Under the pieces are notes generated by a model. It was not told where the DNA came from. It did not search any database and worked only from the letters and a program-made list of their open reading frames with translations. This document shows positions 10,515 through 19,930 of a stretch of 64,000 nt of DNA, one piece after another; the first letter of the stretch is position 1, and each line of letters starts with the position of its first letter. Position numbers and translations under genes: made by a program. Origin of the DNA: Adiantum capillus-veneris (lineage: Eukaryota > Streptophyta > Polypodiopsida > Polypodiales > Pteridaceae); assembly GCA_014529385.2 (NCBI GenBank), contig CM043946.1:33994558-34058557 (forward strand), in the 5' to 3' direction.

Positions 10515-11268
10515 TCATAGCATGAGCAATGCACCACTAGGTAAAGACATACATACATATCCAGCACCCTCTATTTCATATGCTGAACCATCAGCAAATT
10601 GCACACAACCAAGTCTCCCACTAGAGAAAGAGCAAAGCAAATCACGACATGGCGTCAAGTGAAAAACTACATGCTCATCTAGTAGAAAACGCATAGACAA
10701 TGTGCTATCCCAAGTCACAAAGTAGTCTAAAAGCAAGCTAGACTCAAAAGTGACATGCCCGTCACATGCATACTCTCTAGTATCTGTCCTCATAGTAGCA
10801 ACATGCATCTGCCTCTTCCGCTGCCTCATATGTTTGAAGCAAGGGTGCCTAATATGGCCATTGTGACCACAATGCCAACATGTAAGTCGCGATTGTGAGC
10901 GAGAACCACCTCTAACCTGAAGCGTCTCCATATCCATTGCCAAAAATATGGTAAACAATGCTCGAGATCACAAGACTCTCCCATCCGAGTGCAAACCATT
11001 GTCTCAAGCAAAGAAGGTGAGCTAACGGTCAAGCTCACTAGCCTCTGCAATAGGCAAACATATATGGAAAAATTTCAGCAGAGTCTCCTCTGTAAGTGGA
11101 GCAAAAAATTCAACAGTAAATCGCAATGGAGACAACAACAACTGCCCAAATGGCCAATCCGAGAATGTACGCGTCTGGAATCACCTCGCAAAGTCATAAA
11201 CAGAGCCAAACCGCTCTAGCTGGAGTATCACTCAAGGGCGCCACAAAGGACATACATATGTGAGTAAA
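10515..11268 (-). pseudogene. copia gag/protease remnant, minus strand
   Basis: On the minus strand, the 147-codon frame at 10958-10515 contains a zinc knuckle CWHCGHNGHIRHPC (C-x2-C-x4-H-x4-C, about 10883-10842), typical of Gag nucleocapsid. It is followed by sequence resembling a copia protease (TPCRDLLCSFSSG, then CVQFADGSAYEIEGAGYV), but the catalytic DSG is not recognisable (TWDSTLSMRF). Upstream on the minus strand, up to 11268, broken frames look like Gag. The three-LTR element is inserted here; similar sequence may resume after 22684. It is a different copy and orientation from the element at 6066-9164. Confidence 0.6.
11264..11268. other. Target-site duplication, left copy (GTAAA)
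   Basis: GTAAA directly precedes LTR1 and recurs directly after LTR3 (22684-22688). Five bases is the usual LTR-element duplication. Confidence 0.85.
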
Positions 11269-11784
11269 TGTAAGGTCTCTGACCCCAACCAAAAAGAGCA
11301 CCCTTGTACCATGAAATGATCATAATGGAAAAAAAGTTACTATTTTTAGCAGTTTTCCGAATTCTGTCAGTGCCATGATGTTTAAAATGTCATAAAGCTT
11401 CGAAATGTGAATTAAAATAATTTTTGTGATAATTTTCCAAATATAGTAAGTTTTTGGTCACCCGACCCGTCTAGTTTTGACCGTCTCGAAAATCTGCACC
11501 TGTACCCCGAATTTGAAAAAAATGCATTTTCGGACCCCGGGGACTGCTAAATATGGCAGGTACTCGGGCCAGTACGTCTTAGTTAGAGCTTCGTATAGCA
11601 ATTTTCGGCATCAAAATCCAACTCGTATGACCCGTTTTAGCTTAGAACCAATTTTCCTAAAAATTGTCCGGGGAGGTACCGGGGGCCCGGGACTGTGTGG
11701 GAACAGATTCCAGCCCACTCCAGATCAGCTTTAGCAGCTAGGGGGCGCCCTCTTGCTAGGGGAGCCCTCTTGCTTGAGGAGGCC

Positions 11785-11793
11785 TATTTAAAG
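11785..11793 (+). promoter_or_regulatory. TATA box of LTR1
   Basis: TATTTAAAG lies about 515 bp into the LTR, just before the CA-rich microsatellite, and is conserved in LTR2 (about 16191) and LTR3 (about 20585). It is the only good TATA element upstream of the predicted gag exon 1, so U3 would be about 0.5 kb and R-U5 about 2.1 kb. Confidence 0.6.
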
Positions 11794-12687
11794 ACCTGCA
11801 CACACACACATATATGCTCACACACACACACACACACAGTGCACACACACACACCTACACACACACACACTCTAGGAAGGTGCTGCCGGAACACAAACCT
11901 TTTGAAGGACAAGCAAGGAGGGAGGTGCTGTCGAATTCTCGCCTCAAGAAGCTCGATTAGATCAGAGAATCGAGTGGATTATCAGTCCTTAATCACGGTA
12001 ACCACGGTTTAATTAATGCTTTCTGCAAATCCTTTTCATTACCATTTAAATTTCTCGTTTATTATGCTTATTCCTAGTCGCAATTCTTTATAATCACTCT
12101 CTAAATTCTCCTTAACCATATTCTATTATAGAATCATCATTCCATAGCTGAATTATCAGCCATTCATCACTCTTCATTAATGATTAGTGCACGATTATTA
12201 GAATTTTCTCTCTCTAGGTAGCATAGAAATTAATCGATAAGCTGGTAATTGTGTAGATTGATGAGAATCACTCTTTCTATCACGCATTGATATTGTAGTT
12301 GATTTAGATCCATCTTTGTTATGCATTAAGATATAATTAAGGTAAGATTAATCTGTCATTAAGTCTCTAAGAGGTGGTTTTTTTCACTCCTATGCATGCG
12401 GTGATTCTGCACCCTCTAATTGCTAGGAAAGAGATTAATCGTGCTTAATTCAGCTCTCTAGTAATTCCATTAGTGAAATCCTATTATTCTTAATCATGTA
12501 AGCCGAGTAATTATCTTTAGAGCCGGTTCCCATAGGATTATGTGCCATCCTTAATGATTGCTTTATGAAAAATCTAGATCTATCATATAGGAGGGATTAA
12601 TTAATGTCATTAATCTACCCATTGGACTGTTATGATGCTTGAGAACCTTAGCTCTTTCTCCAAGCTAATCATTTAAAGTAGTGAGAA

Positions 12688-12828
12688 ATGGCCCCGGTCA
12701 AGAGGACTCGCTTCGGTGGTGCCCACGATCGCGAGGCAGGAACGAGCAATGTCAATGGGAAGGGGAAGGCTCCCATGGAGGAACAAATACCGGCCATCTC
12801 ACGGGCCATCGATGAAGAAGGGGAAGAG
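12688..12828 (+). CDS. gag: Predicted gag exon 1 inside LTR1
   Basis: A 47-codon open segment begins MAPVKRTRFGGAHDRE, a basic start typical of plant gypsy Gag, and turns acidic (DEEGEE). It ends at a consensus-like splice donor (GAG/GTAGAT at 12829). Without splicing the frame runs only nine more codons to a TAA (12856-12858). The phase-0 acceptor at 14407-14408 (ATAG/GCACCG) joins it in frame to the Gag core. The same 141-bp segment, donor included, is intact in all three LTRs. The alternative is a short unspliced leader peptide. The splice model is inferred from sequence, not shown by transcripts. Confidence 0.55.
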
Positions 12829-13123
12829 GTAGATCATATTTTTATTCAAGTTGTTTAAACTAACATTGCATACGCTAGTTAGGAATGCTCATATCCCCAA
12901 ACATGTTGGAGAAATCCGACGGAAACCTCGGCATTGAAAGCATTGTACATTTAGTTCTAAAGTAGGAAGGAAATGATTGATGGGAATGCTGTTTGCAATA
13001 GGAAAGAATGTCTGCTAGGGAAAATTTAGCTCAGCATGTTCATTCTATTTCCAATGTTGAATTAGTCATGAACCCCCTCCTGATCACAGGGGGCAGAGTT
13101 CCTGGTTAAGGACTCTTGACTCT

Positions 13124-13231
13124 ACGACTGCTGGTTAAGCGGTGGATACCCACGACTGCTGGTTAAGCGGTGGGAACCCACGTCTGCTGGTTAAGCGGTG
13201 GGAATGTCCATGTCGTGCTTTCTATGCGGTG
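13124..13231 (+). repeat. 28-bp tandem repeats in LTR1
   Basis: There are three good copies and one degenerate copy of a unit containing GACTGCTGGTTAAGCGGTGG. They are also present in LTR2 (about 17516-17624) and LTR3 (about 21899-22007). They lie within the transcribed part of the LTR and within the predicted gag intron. Confidence 0.85.
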
Positions 13232-13911
13232 GGCATACCTAGTTGTATGGGCAGCTAGGCGACAACGGGAGGAGTAAACTCTCGCTGGAGGGGGGATGTT
13301 GTACCTCTAGAACATTGGAATTTTAATGAATAAGTTTGAGTAGAATTTTTACTAGAATACTGTCTTGGTGTTGTTTGCAATACTGGTTGAAGGGCTGTCT
13401 TAACGAACAATGTGCTTCTTCGGAATTAAAACAAGGAATGTCTATGTTGAACAACCTTTGTGGTAGTAATTAGGTCACACAAGGAAGTGTGAGTGTGGGG
13501 GTGGAAAGTGGGGCTTGGCTCAGGTTGCCAATGCCTACGAGATGGGTGGTCCCAATTGGTCGGGAACTCTCTGACCCCATAGTGTTTAAATCGATACTAG
13601 TAATACTCATTGCCCCTAGAGCGGTGAAATCTCGAGACTACGTGGCTCTGAAACATGGGGAAAAAGGCACTCGGGGTTTCTCTCCTCTTGGAAGGTGGGT
13701 CTTAGGATCGCTAAATAGTTTAAGTACGCTTCCCCTGCGAGGTGGAGCTAGATCTCATTACTAGTAGGCTCGAACTCGACTCACTTTGTGATGAGAGATC
13801 GTCCACTAGTTGAACCCTGAACAACATTGTTTGCTTCCGCTATAGATCTAGTGGCCACCAGGTTCACCATCAGATCCGCTGTTTGATACGGCGGGGTGGG
13901 GACCTCACACC

Positions 13912-13923
13912 TGGTATCAGAGC
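13912..13923 (+). promoter_or_regulatory. Primer-binding site, unit 1 (initiator Met tRNA type)
   Basis: TGGTATCAGAGC begins two bases after the LTR end. This string is complementary to the 3' end of plant initiator methionine tRNA and is the commonest plant LTR-element primer site. Confidence 0.93.
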
Positions 13924-14408
13924 TATAGGTTTACGAACTGGGAAAATGATTTTGTTTGAAAACTAAGGGATTGTAGGATAGCTCGTACTCAAAGCTTGAG
14001 CATGATGTTTCCCATAATAATGACATTGGATTTGTCTAGTGGATTGTCTCCTGAGTGATGTTAAAGAGTTTTACTCGTTGAGCTTGTTGGGATTCAGTGG
14101 GATCCACATGATGTTTTTTTGAGAAGTCGTTGGTGCGACTAGTACTGCGGACAGGTAGCCTGTTGATGCCCACATAAAGTTATAAGTATGGATCAAAGCT
14201 CTCGAGTAAAGTTTTTACCATTATTTATCGAGCAATTTTGGATGTATTCAATGGAATTTAAATGGTGGAATGGTTAAAATCCTTTGTGATAGATGTACAG
14301 ATTAAATAGGCTGGTTAAGCCCAAAAGTTAAATTTCTTCTTGAGTATGGAAAAGCTTAGGTTCATTTGAGACGAGTGCTATAGTAATGAGTTTTATACCA
14401 TTGGATAG

Positions 14409-15356
14409 GCACCGCCTGCTGCTCTCTACTCGGCAGCGCAAGAGAAGAAGCTCCTCCTTAAACAAGCTCAGCCTCCAACCTTTAAAGGCGAAGGGGTTAA
14501 TGTGGAGAGAGATGCGAAAGTATGGATGGAAGCAATGGACGACTATTTCGAAGCTGCGGGAACCCAACCCGTGAACCAAACCATGCTTGCGATGTTCCGC
14601 TTGTCTGGCGATGCCAAGATCTGGTGGAAACAACATTGCAGGGACTTGGATATCAAGGGATCTTCCCAGTCATGGGAAGACATCAAGGCTGCCGTGATGG
14701 AGCGTTACTTACCACCCGCCTATAAAACCTTGAAGATGAACGAGTTCTTTTCCCTTCGGCAACTGACTTCATCTGTCGAAGAATATTATTCAAAGTTTGT
14801 CACTCTTCGGAGATATGCTCCTAAGATGACATTGGAACAACAGGTAGCACGGTTCTGCCAAGGACTCATCGACCCCCTGAACAACCGACTAGAAGCTCTC
14901 AGGCCAGCAACTTTGCAAGATGCCTTGCTAAGGGCCAAACCGTTAGCTAAAGAGATTCAGAGGACTACCCAAGATAGTGAATACTATTTGTCAAATAGGG
15001 CCAGGACAGACAACTGGAGTAACAGACCAATCAACCCTGCATACAACCATCGTCCGGTAATAGCTACCACGACAGCTACCGAGTTTCCCAATATAAGATG
15101 CTTTGAGTGCCAGGAGTATGGACATTACAAAAGTCGATGTCCAAAAAGGATTTCCCAAACATCCGATGCTAATAATGTACCTCTGAACGTCAACGGGCGA
15201 GGTCAACCAAACGGAAGAGGAGGCCGAGGAAGAGGAAACATAGGACAAGGAAGTAGAGCTTTCGCTAATGCCGCAGTGAGACAACCAACTGTGGGTGATG
15301 AAGCTGATGAGAGAGCAGCAATGTATGATGCAACTGCTAATCCTAGAGAGAAATAA
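14409..15356 (+). CDS. gag: Gag core of unit 1 (exon 2)
   Basis: Gag forms the particle that packages element RNA. The 315-codon segment opens with APPAALYSAAQEKK, right after an in-frame TAG that forms part of the predicted acceptor, so no ATG is available upstream; this is why exon 1 in the LTR is proposed. The Retrotrans_gag core spans roughly spliced residues 75-240 (FKGEGVNV, then IWWKQH, YLPPAYK and RFCQGLIDPL). One zinc knuckle CFECQEYGHYKSRC lies at 15099-15140, followed by an Arg-Gly-rich tail (NGRGGRGRGN) that probably binds RNA. There is no protease, RT or integrase; only 181 bp separate the stop from LTR2. A spliced protein would be 362 residues. Confidence 0.85.
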   Translation, partial: APPAALYSAAQEKKLLLKQAQPPTFKGEGVNVERDAKVWMEAMDDYFEAAGTQPVNQTMLAMFRLSGDAKIWWKQHCRDLDIKGSSQSWEDIKAAVMERYLPPAYKTLKMNEFFSLRQLTSSVEEYYSKFVTLRRYAPKMTLEQQVARFCQGLIDPLNNRLEALRPATLQDALLRAKPLAKEIQRTTQDSEYYLSNRARTDNWSNRPINPAYNHRPVIATTTATEFPNIRCFECQEYGHYKSRCPKRISQTSDANNVPLNVNGRGQPNGRGGRGRGNIGQGSRAFANAAVRQPTVGDEADERAAMYDATANPREK

Positions 15357-15526
15357 ATCAAGCACCAGAATCTCATCAAAGTTCAGCAGAATAAGACGCA
15401 TAAAGCTAAAGACTACTCTATTATCGAAGGATATCTTTACTTTAGACAAAGGATATATGTACCTAAGTAGTTAGCATAGAGTTTATCCAGATGTATTCTT
15501 GAGATGAGGACATCTCAATTTTTCAC

Positions 15527-15537
15527 GTTGGGGAGGT
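15527..15537 (+). promoter_or_regulatory. Polypurine tract, unit 1
   Basis: A G-rich run (GGGGAGG, in GTTGGGGAGGT) lies immediately upstream of LTR2 and is repeated before LTR3 at about 19920-19930. It is the expected plus-strand primer. Confidence 0.8.
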
Positions 15538-18302
15538 TGTCAGGTCTCTGACCCCAACCAAAAAGAGCACCCTTGTACCATGAAATGATCATAATGGAAA
15601 AAAAGTTACTATTTTTAGCAGTTTTCCGAATTCTGTCAGTGCCATGATGTTTAAAATGTCATAAAGCTTCGAAATGTGAATTAAAATAATTTTTGTGAAA
15701 ATTTTCTAAATATAGTAAGTTTTTGGTCACCCGACCCGTCTAGTTTTGACCGTCTCGAAAATCTGCACCTGTACCCCGAATTTGAAAAAAATGCATTTTC
15801 GGACCCCGGGGGCTGCTAAATATGGTAGGTACTCGGGCCAGTACGTCTTAGTTAGAGCTTCGTATAGCAATTTTCGGCATCAAAATCCAACTCGTATGAC
15901 CTGTTTTAGCCTAGAACCAATTTTCCTAAAAATTGTCCGGGGAGGTACCGGGGGCCCGGGACCGTGTGGGAACAGATTCCAGCCCACTCCAGATCAGCTT
16001 TAGCAGCTAGGGGGCGCCCTCTTGCTTTGTGGGAGTCGTGGGAGAGTTTCCAAGCCAGTAACTAAGTCTTAGAACCAGTTAACCAAGCCAACCTGACACT
16101 TGGTGGGCAGGGAACTGGACTTGCCATGCTTAACTGGAGAAGCTCCCAGATGCATTTAGTAACCCAGATTGATTTTCAGCTTGACGAGGCCTATTTAAAG
16201 ATCTGCACACACACACATATATGCTCACACACACAGTGCACACACACACACCTACACACACACTCTAGGAAGGTGCTGCCGGAACACAAACCTTTTGAAG
16301 GACAAGCAAGGAGGGAGGTGCTGTCGAATTCTCGCCTCAAGAAGCTCGATTAGATCAGAGAATCGAGTGGATTATCAGCCCTTAATCACGGTAACCACGG
16401 TTTAATTAATGCTTTCTGCAAATCCTTTTCATTACCATTTAAATTTCTCGTCTATTATGCTTATTCCTAGTCGCAATTCTCTATAATCACTCTCTAAATT
16501 CTCCTTAACCATATTCTATTATGTAATCATCATTCCATAGCTGAATTATCAGCCATTCATCACTCTTCATTAATGATTAGTGCACGATTATTAGAATTTT
16601 CTCTCTCTAGGTAGCATAGAAATTAATCGATAAGCTGGTAATTGTGTAGATTGATGAGAATCACTCTTTCTATCACGCATTGATATTGTAGTTGATTTAG
16701 ATCCATCTTTGTTATGCATTAAGATATAATTAAGGTAAGATTAATCTGTCATTAAGTCTCTAAGAGGTGGTTTTTCTCACTCCTATGCATGCGGTGATTC
16801 TGCACCCTCTAATTGCTAGGAAAGAGATTAATCGTGCTTAATTCATCTCTCTGGTAATTCCATTAGTGAAATCCTATTATTCTTAATCATGTAAGCCGAG
16901 TAATTATCTTTAGAGCCGGTTCCCATAGGATTATGTGCCATCCTTAATGATTGCTTTATGAAAAATCTAGATCTATCATATAGGAGGGATTAATTAATGT
17001 CATTAATCTACCGATTGGACTGTTATGATGCTTGAGAACCTTAGCTCTTTCTCCAAGCTAATCATTTAAAGTAGTGAGAAATGGCCCCGGTTAAGAGGAC
17101 TCGCTTCGGTGGTGCCCACGATCGCGAGGCAGGAACGAGCAATGTCAATGGGAGGGGGAAGGCTCCCATGGAGGAACAAATACCGGCCATCTCACGGGCC
17201 ATCGATGAAGAAGGGGAAGAGGTAGATCATATTTTTATTCAAGTTGTTTAAACTAACATTGCATACGCTAGTTAGGAATGCTCATATCCCCAACCATGTT
17301 GGAGAAATCCGACGGAAACCTCGGCATTGAAAGAATTGTACATTAAGTTCTAAAGTAGGAAGGAAATGATTGATGGGAATGCTGTTTGCAATAGGAAAGA
17401 ATGTCTGCTAGGGAAAATTTAGCTCGGCATGTTCATTCTATTTCCAGTGTTGAATTAGTCATGAACCCCCTCCTGATCACAGGGGGCAGAGTTCCTGGTT
17501 AAGGACTCTTGAATCTACGACTGCTGGTTAAGCGGTGGATACCCACGACTGCTGGTTAAGCGGTGGGAACCCACGTCTGCTGGTTAAGCGGTGGGAATGA
17601 CCATGTCGTGCTTTCTATGCGGTGGACATACCTAGTTGTATGGGCAGCTAGGCGACAACGGGAGGAGTAAACTCTCGCTGGAGGGGGGATGTTGTACCTC
17701 TAGAACATTGGAATTTTAATGAATAAGTTTGAGTAGAATTTTTACTAGAATACTGTCTTGGTGTTGTTTGCAATACTGGTTGAAGGGCTGTCTTAACGAA
17801 CAATGTGCTTCTTCGGAATTAAAACAAGGAATGTCTATGTTGAACAACCTTTGTGGTAGTAATTAGGTCACACAAGGAAGTGTGAGTGTGGGGGTGGAAA
17901 GTGGGGCTTGGCTCAGGTTGCCAATGCCTACGAAATGGGTGGTCCCGATTGGTCGGGAACTCTCTGACCCCATAGTGTTTAAATCGATACTAGTAATACT
18001 CATTGCCCCTAGAGCGGTGAAATCTCGAGAGTACGTGCCTCTGAAACATGGGGAAAAAGGCACTCGGGGTTTCTCTCCTCTTGGAAGGTGGGTCTTAGGA
18101 TCGCTAAATAGTTTAAGTACGCTTCCCCTGCGAGGTGGAGCTAGATCTCATTACTAGTAGGCTCGAACTCGACTCACTTTGTGATGAGAGATCGTCCACT
18201 AGTTGAACCCTGAACCACATTGTTTGCTTCCGCTATAGATCTAGTGGCCACCAGGTTCACCATCAGATCCGCTGTTTGATACGGCGGGGTGGGGACCTCA
18301 CA
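15538..18302 (+). repeat. LTR2, middle LTR (2765 bp), recombinant
   Basis: It starts TGTCAGGTC after a purine tract and ends GACCTCACA before a second primer-binding site, so it acts as the 3' end of unit 1 and the 5' end of unit 2. Its left two-thirds share most variable sites with LTR3 and its right third shares most with LTR1, with the switch between 17426 and 17458. Confidence 0.93.
17081..17221 (+). CDS. gag: Predicted gag exon 1 inside LTR2 (for unit 2)
   Basis: Same 141-bp segment as in LTR1, starting ATG at 17081 and ending at the donor GAG/GTAGAT (17222). It differs by a few bases, including one Lys-to-Arg change in the NGKGK stretch (here NGRGK). It would join in phase 0 to the core at 18802. 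Basis and caveats are as for the LTR1 copy. Confidence 0.55.
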
Positions 18303-18304
18303 CC

Positions 18305-18316
18305 TGGTATCAGAGC
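18305..18316 (+). promoter_or_regulatory. Primer-binding site, unit 2
   Basis: TGGTATCAGAGC begins two bases after the end of LTR2, identical to unit 1. Confidence 0.93.
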
Positions 18317-18801
18317 TATAGGTTTACGAACTGGGAAAATGATTTTGTTTGAAAACTAAGGGATTGTAGGATAGCTCGTACTCAAAGCTTGAGCATGATG
18401 TTTCCCATAATAATGACATTGGATTTGTCTAGTGGATTGTCTCCTGAGTGATGTTAAAGAGTTTTACTCGTTGAGCTTGTTGGGATTCAGTGGGATCCAC
18501 ATGATGTTTTTTTGAGAAGTCGTTGGTGCGACTAGTACTGCGGACAGGTAGCCTGTTGATGCCCACATAAAGTTATAAGTATGGATCAAAGCTCTCGAGT
18601 AAAGTTTTTACCATTATTTATCGAGCAATTTTGGATGTATTCAATGGAATTTAAATGGTGGAATGGTTAAAATCCTTTGTGATAGATGTACAGATTAAAT
18701 AGGCTGGTTAAGCCCAAAAGTTAAATTTCTTCTTGAGTATGGAAAAGCTTAGGTTCATTTGAGACGAGTGCTATAGTAATGAGTTTTATACCATTGGATA
18801 G

Positions 18802-19749
18802 GCACCGCCTGCTGCTCTCTACTCGGCAGCGCAAGAGAAGAAGCTCCTCCTTAAACAAGCTCAGCCTCCAACCTTTAAAGGCGAAGGGGTTAATGTGGAG
18901 AGAGATGCGAAAGTATGGATGGAAGCAATGGACGACTATTTCGAAGCTGCGGGAACCCAACCCGTGAACCAAACCATGCTTGCGATGTTCCGCTTGTCTG
19001 GCGATGCCAAGATCTGGTGGAAACAACATTGCAGGGACTTGGATATCAAGGGATCTTCCCAGTCATGGGAAGACATCAAGGCTGCTGTGATGGAGCGTTA
19101 CTTACCACCCGCCTATAAAACCTTGAAGATGAACGAGTTCTTTTCCCTTCGACAACTGACTTCATCTGTCGAAGAATATTATTCAAAGTTTGTCACTCTT
19201 CGGAGATATGCTCCTAAGATGACATTGGAACAACAGGTAGCACGGTTCTGCCAAGGACTCATCGACCCCCTGAACAACCGACTAGAAGCTCTCAGGCCAG
19301 CAACTTTGCAAGATGCCTTGCTAAGGGCCAAACCGTTAGCTAAAGAGATTCAGAGGACTACCCAAGATAGTGAATACTATTTGTCAAATAGGGCCAGGAC
19401 AGACAACTGGAGTAACAGACCAATCAACCCTGCATACAACCATCGTCCGGTAATAGCTACCACGACAGCTACCGAGTTTCCCAATATAAGATGCTTTGAG
19501 TGCCAGGAGTATGGACATTACAAAAGTCGATGTCCAAAAAGGATTTCCCAAACATCCGATGCTAATAATGTACCTCTGAACGTCAACGGGCGAGGTCAAC
19601 CAAACGGAAGAGGAGGCCGAGGAAGAGGAAACATAGGACAAGGAAGTAGAGCTTTCGCTAATGCCGCAGTGAGACAACCAACTGTGGGTGATGAAGCTGA
19701 TGAGAGAGCAGCAATGTATGATGCAACTGCTAATCCTAGAGAGCAATAA
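18802..19749 (+). CDS. gag: Gag core of unit 2 (exon 2)
   Basis: A near-identical copy of the unit 1 core: same length, same zinc knuckle (near 19492-19533) and same Arg-Gly tail. Over the coding part I noticed only about three base differences, one of which changes the last residue from Lys to Gln. The acceptor is AG at 18800-18801. Two intact copies with so few changes imply a recent duplication or selection. No pol genes follow; LTR3 starts 181 bp after the stop. Confidence 0.85.
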   Translation, partial: APPAALYSAAQEKKLLLKQAQPPTFKGEGVNVERDAKVWMEAMDDYFEAAGTQPVNQTMLAMFRLSGDAKIWWKQHCRDLDIKGSSQSWEDIKAAVMERYLPPAYKTLKMNEFFSLRQLTSSVEEYYSKFVTLRRYAPKMTLEQQVARFCQGLIDPLNNRLEALRPATLQDALLRAKPLAKEIQRTTQDSEYYLSNRARTDNWSNRPINPAYNHRPVIATTTATEFPNIRCFECQEYGHYKSRCPKRISQTSDANNVPLNVNGRGQPNGRGGRGRGNIGQGSRAFANAAVRQPTVGDEADERAAMYDATANPREQ

Positions 19750-19930
19750 ATCAAGCACCAGAATCTCATCAAAGTTCAGCAGAATAAGACGCATAAAGCT
19801 AAAGACTACTCTATTATCGAAGGATATCTTTACTTTAGACAAAGGATATATGTACCTAAGTAGTTAGCATAGAGTTTATCCAGATGTATTCTTGAGATGA
19901 GGACATCTCAATTTTTCACGTTGGGGAGGT

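Larger units (their letters stand above)
11269..13909 (+). repeat. LTR1 of the three-LTR element (2641 bp)
   Basis: It starts TGTAAGGTC and ends GACCTCACA, with the primer-binding site 2 bp further on. It lacks a block of about 150 bp just upstream of the TATA box that LTR2 and LTR3 share, and its CA-rich microsatellite (11799-11871) is longer. It contains the TATA box, the predicted gag exon 1 and three 28-bp repeats. Confidence 0.93.
12829..14408 (+). other. Predicted gag intron spanning the LTR1 edge and PBS
   Basis: The interval runs from donor GT (12829) to acceptor AG (14407-14408), 1580 bp. It contains the rest of LTR1, the primer-binding site and the leader. If real, only unspliced RNA could serve as the template for reverse transcription, while spliced RNA would make Gag. 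Downstream of 13924 the leader (to 14408) has no other gene-like frame. Confidence 0.5.

Noticed and set aside
11477-11734. 85-codon frame repeated in the three LTRs
   Set aside because: It lies in U3 upstream of the TATA box and owes its conservation to LTR identity; no motif seen.
13121-13240. CRISPR-like array
   Set aside because: The units are directly adjacent with no spacers, and the setting is a plant LTR element.
13489-13764. 91-codon frame repeated in the three LTRs
   Set aside because: Conserved only because the LTRs are near-identical; it lies in the predicted intron and has no recognisable domain.
14328-14636. Minus-strand 102-codon frame over the gag start, and its copy at 18721
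   Set aside because: Shadow of the gag frame on the opposite strand; present twice only because the units are duplicated.
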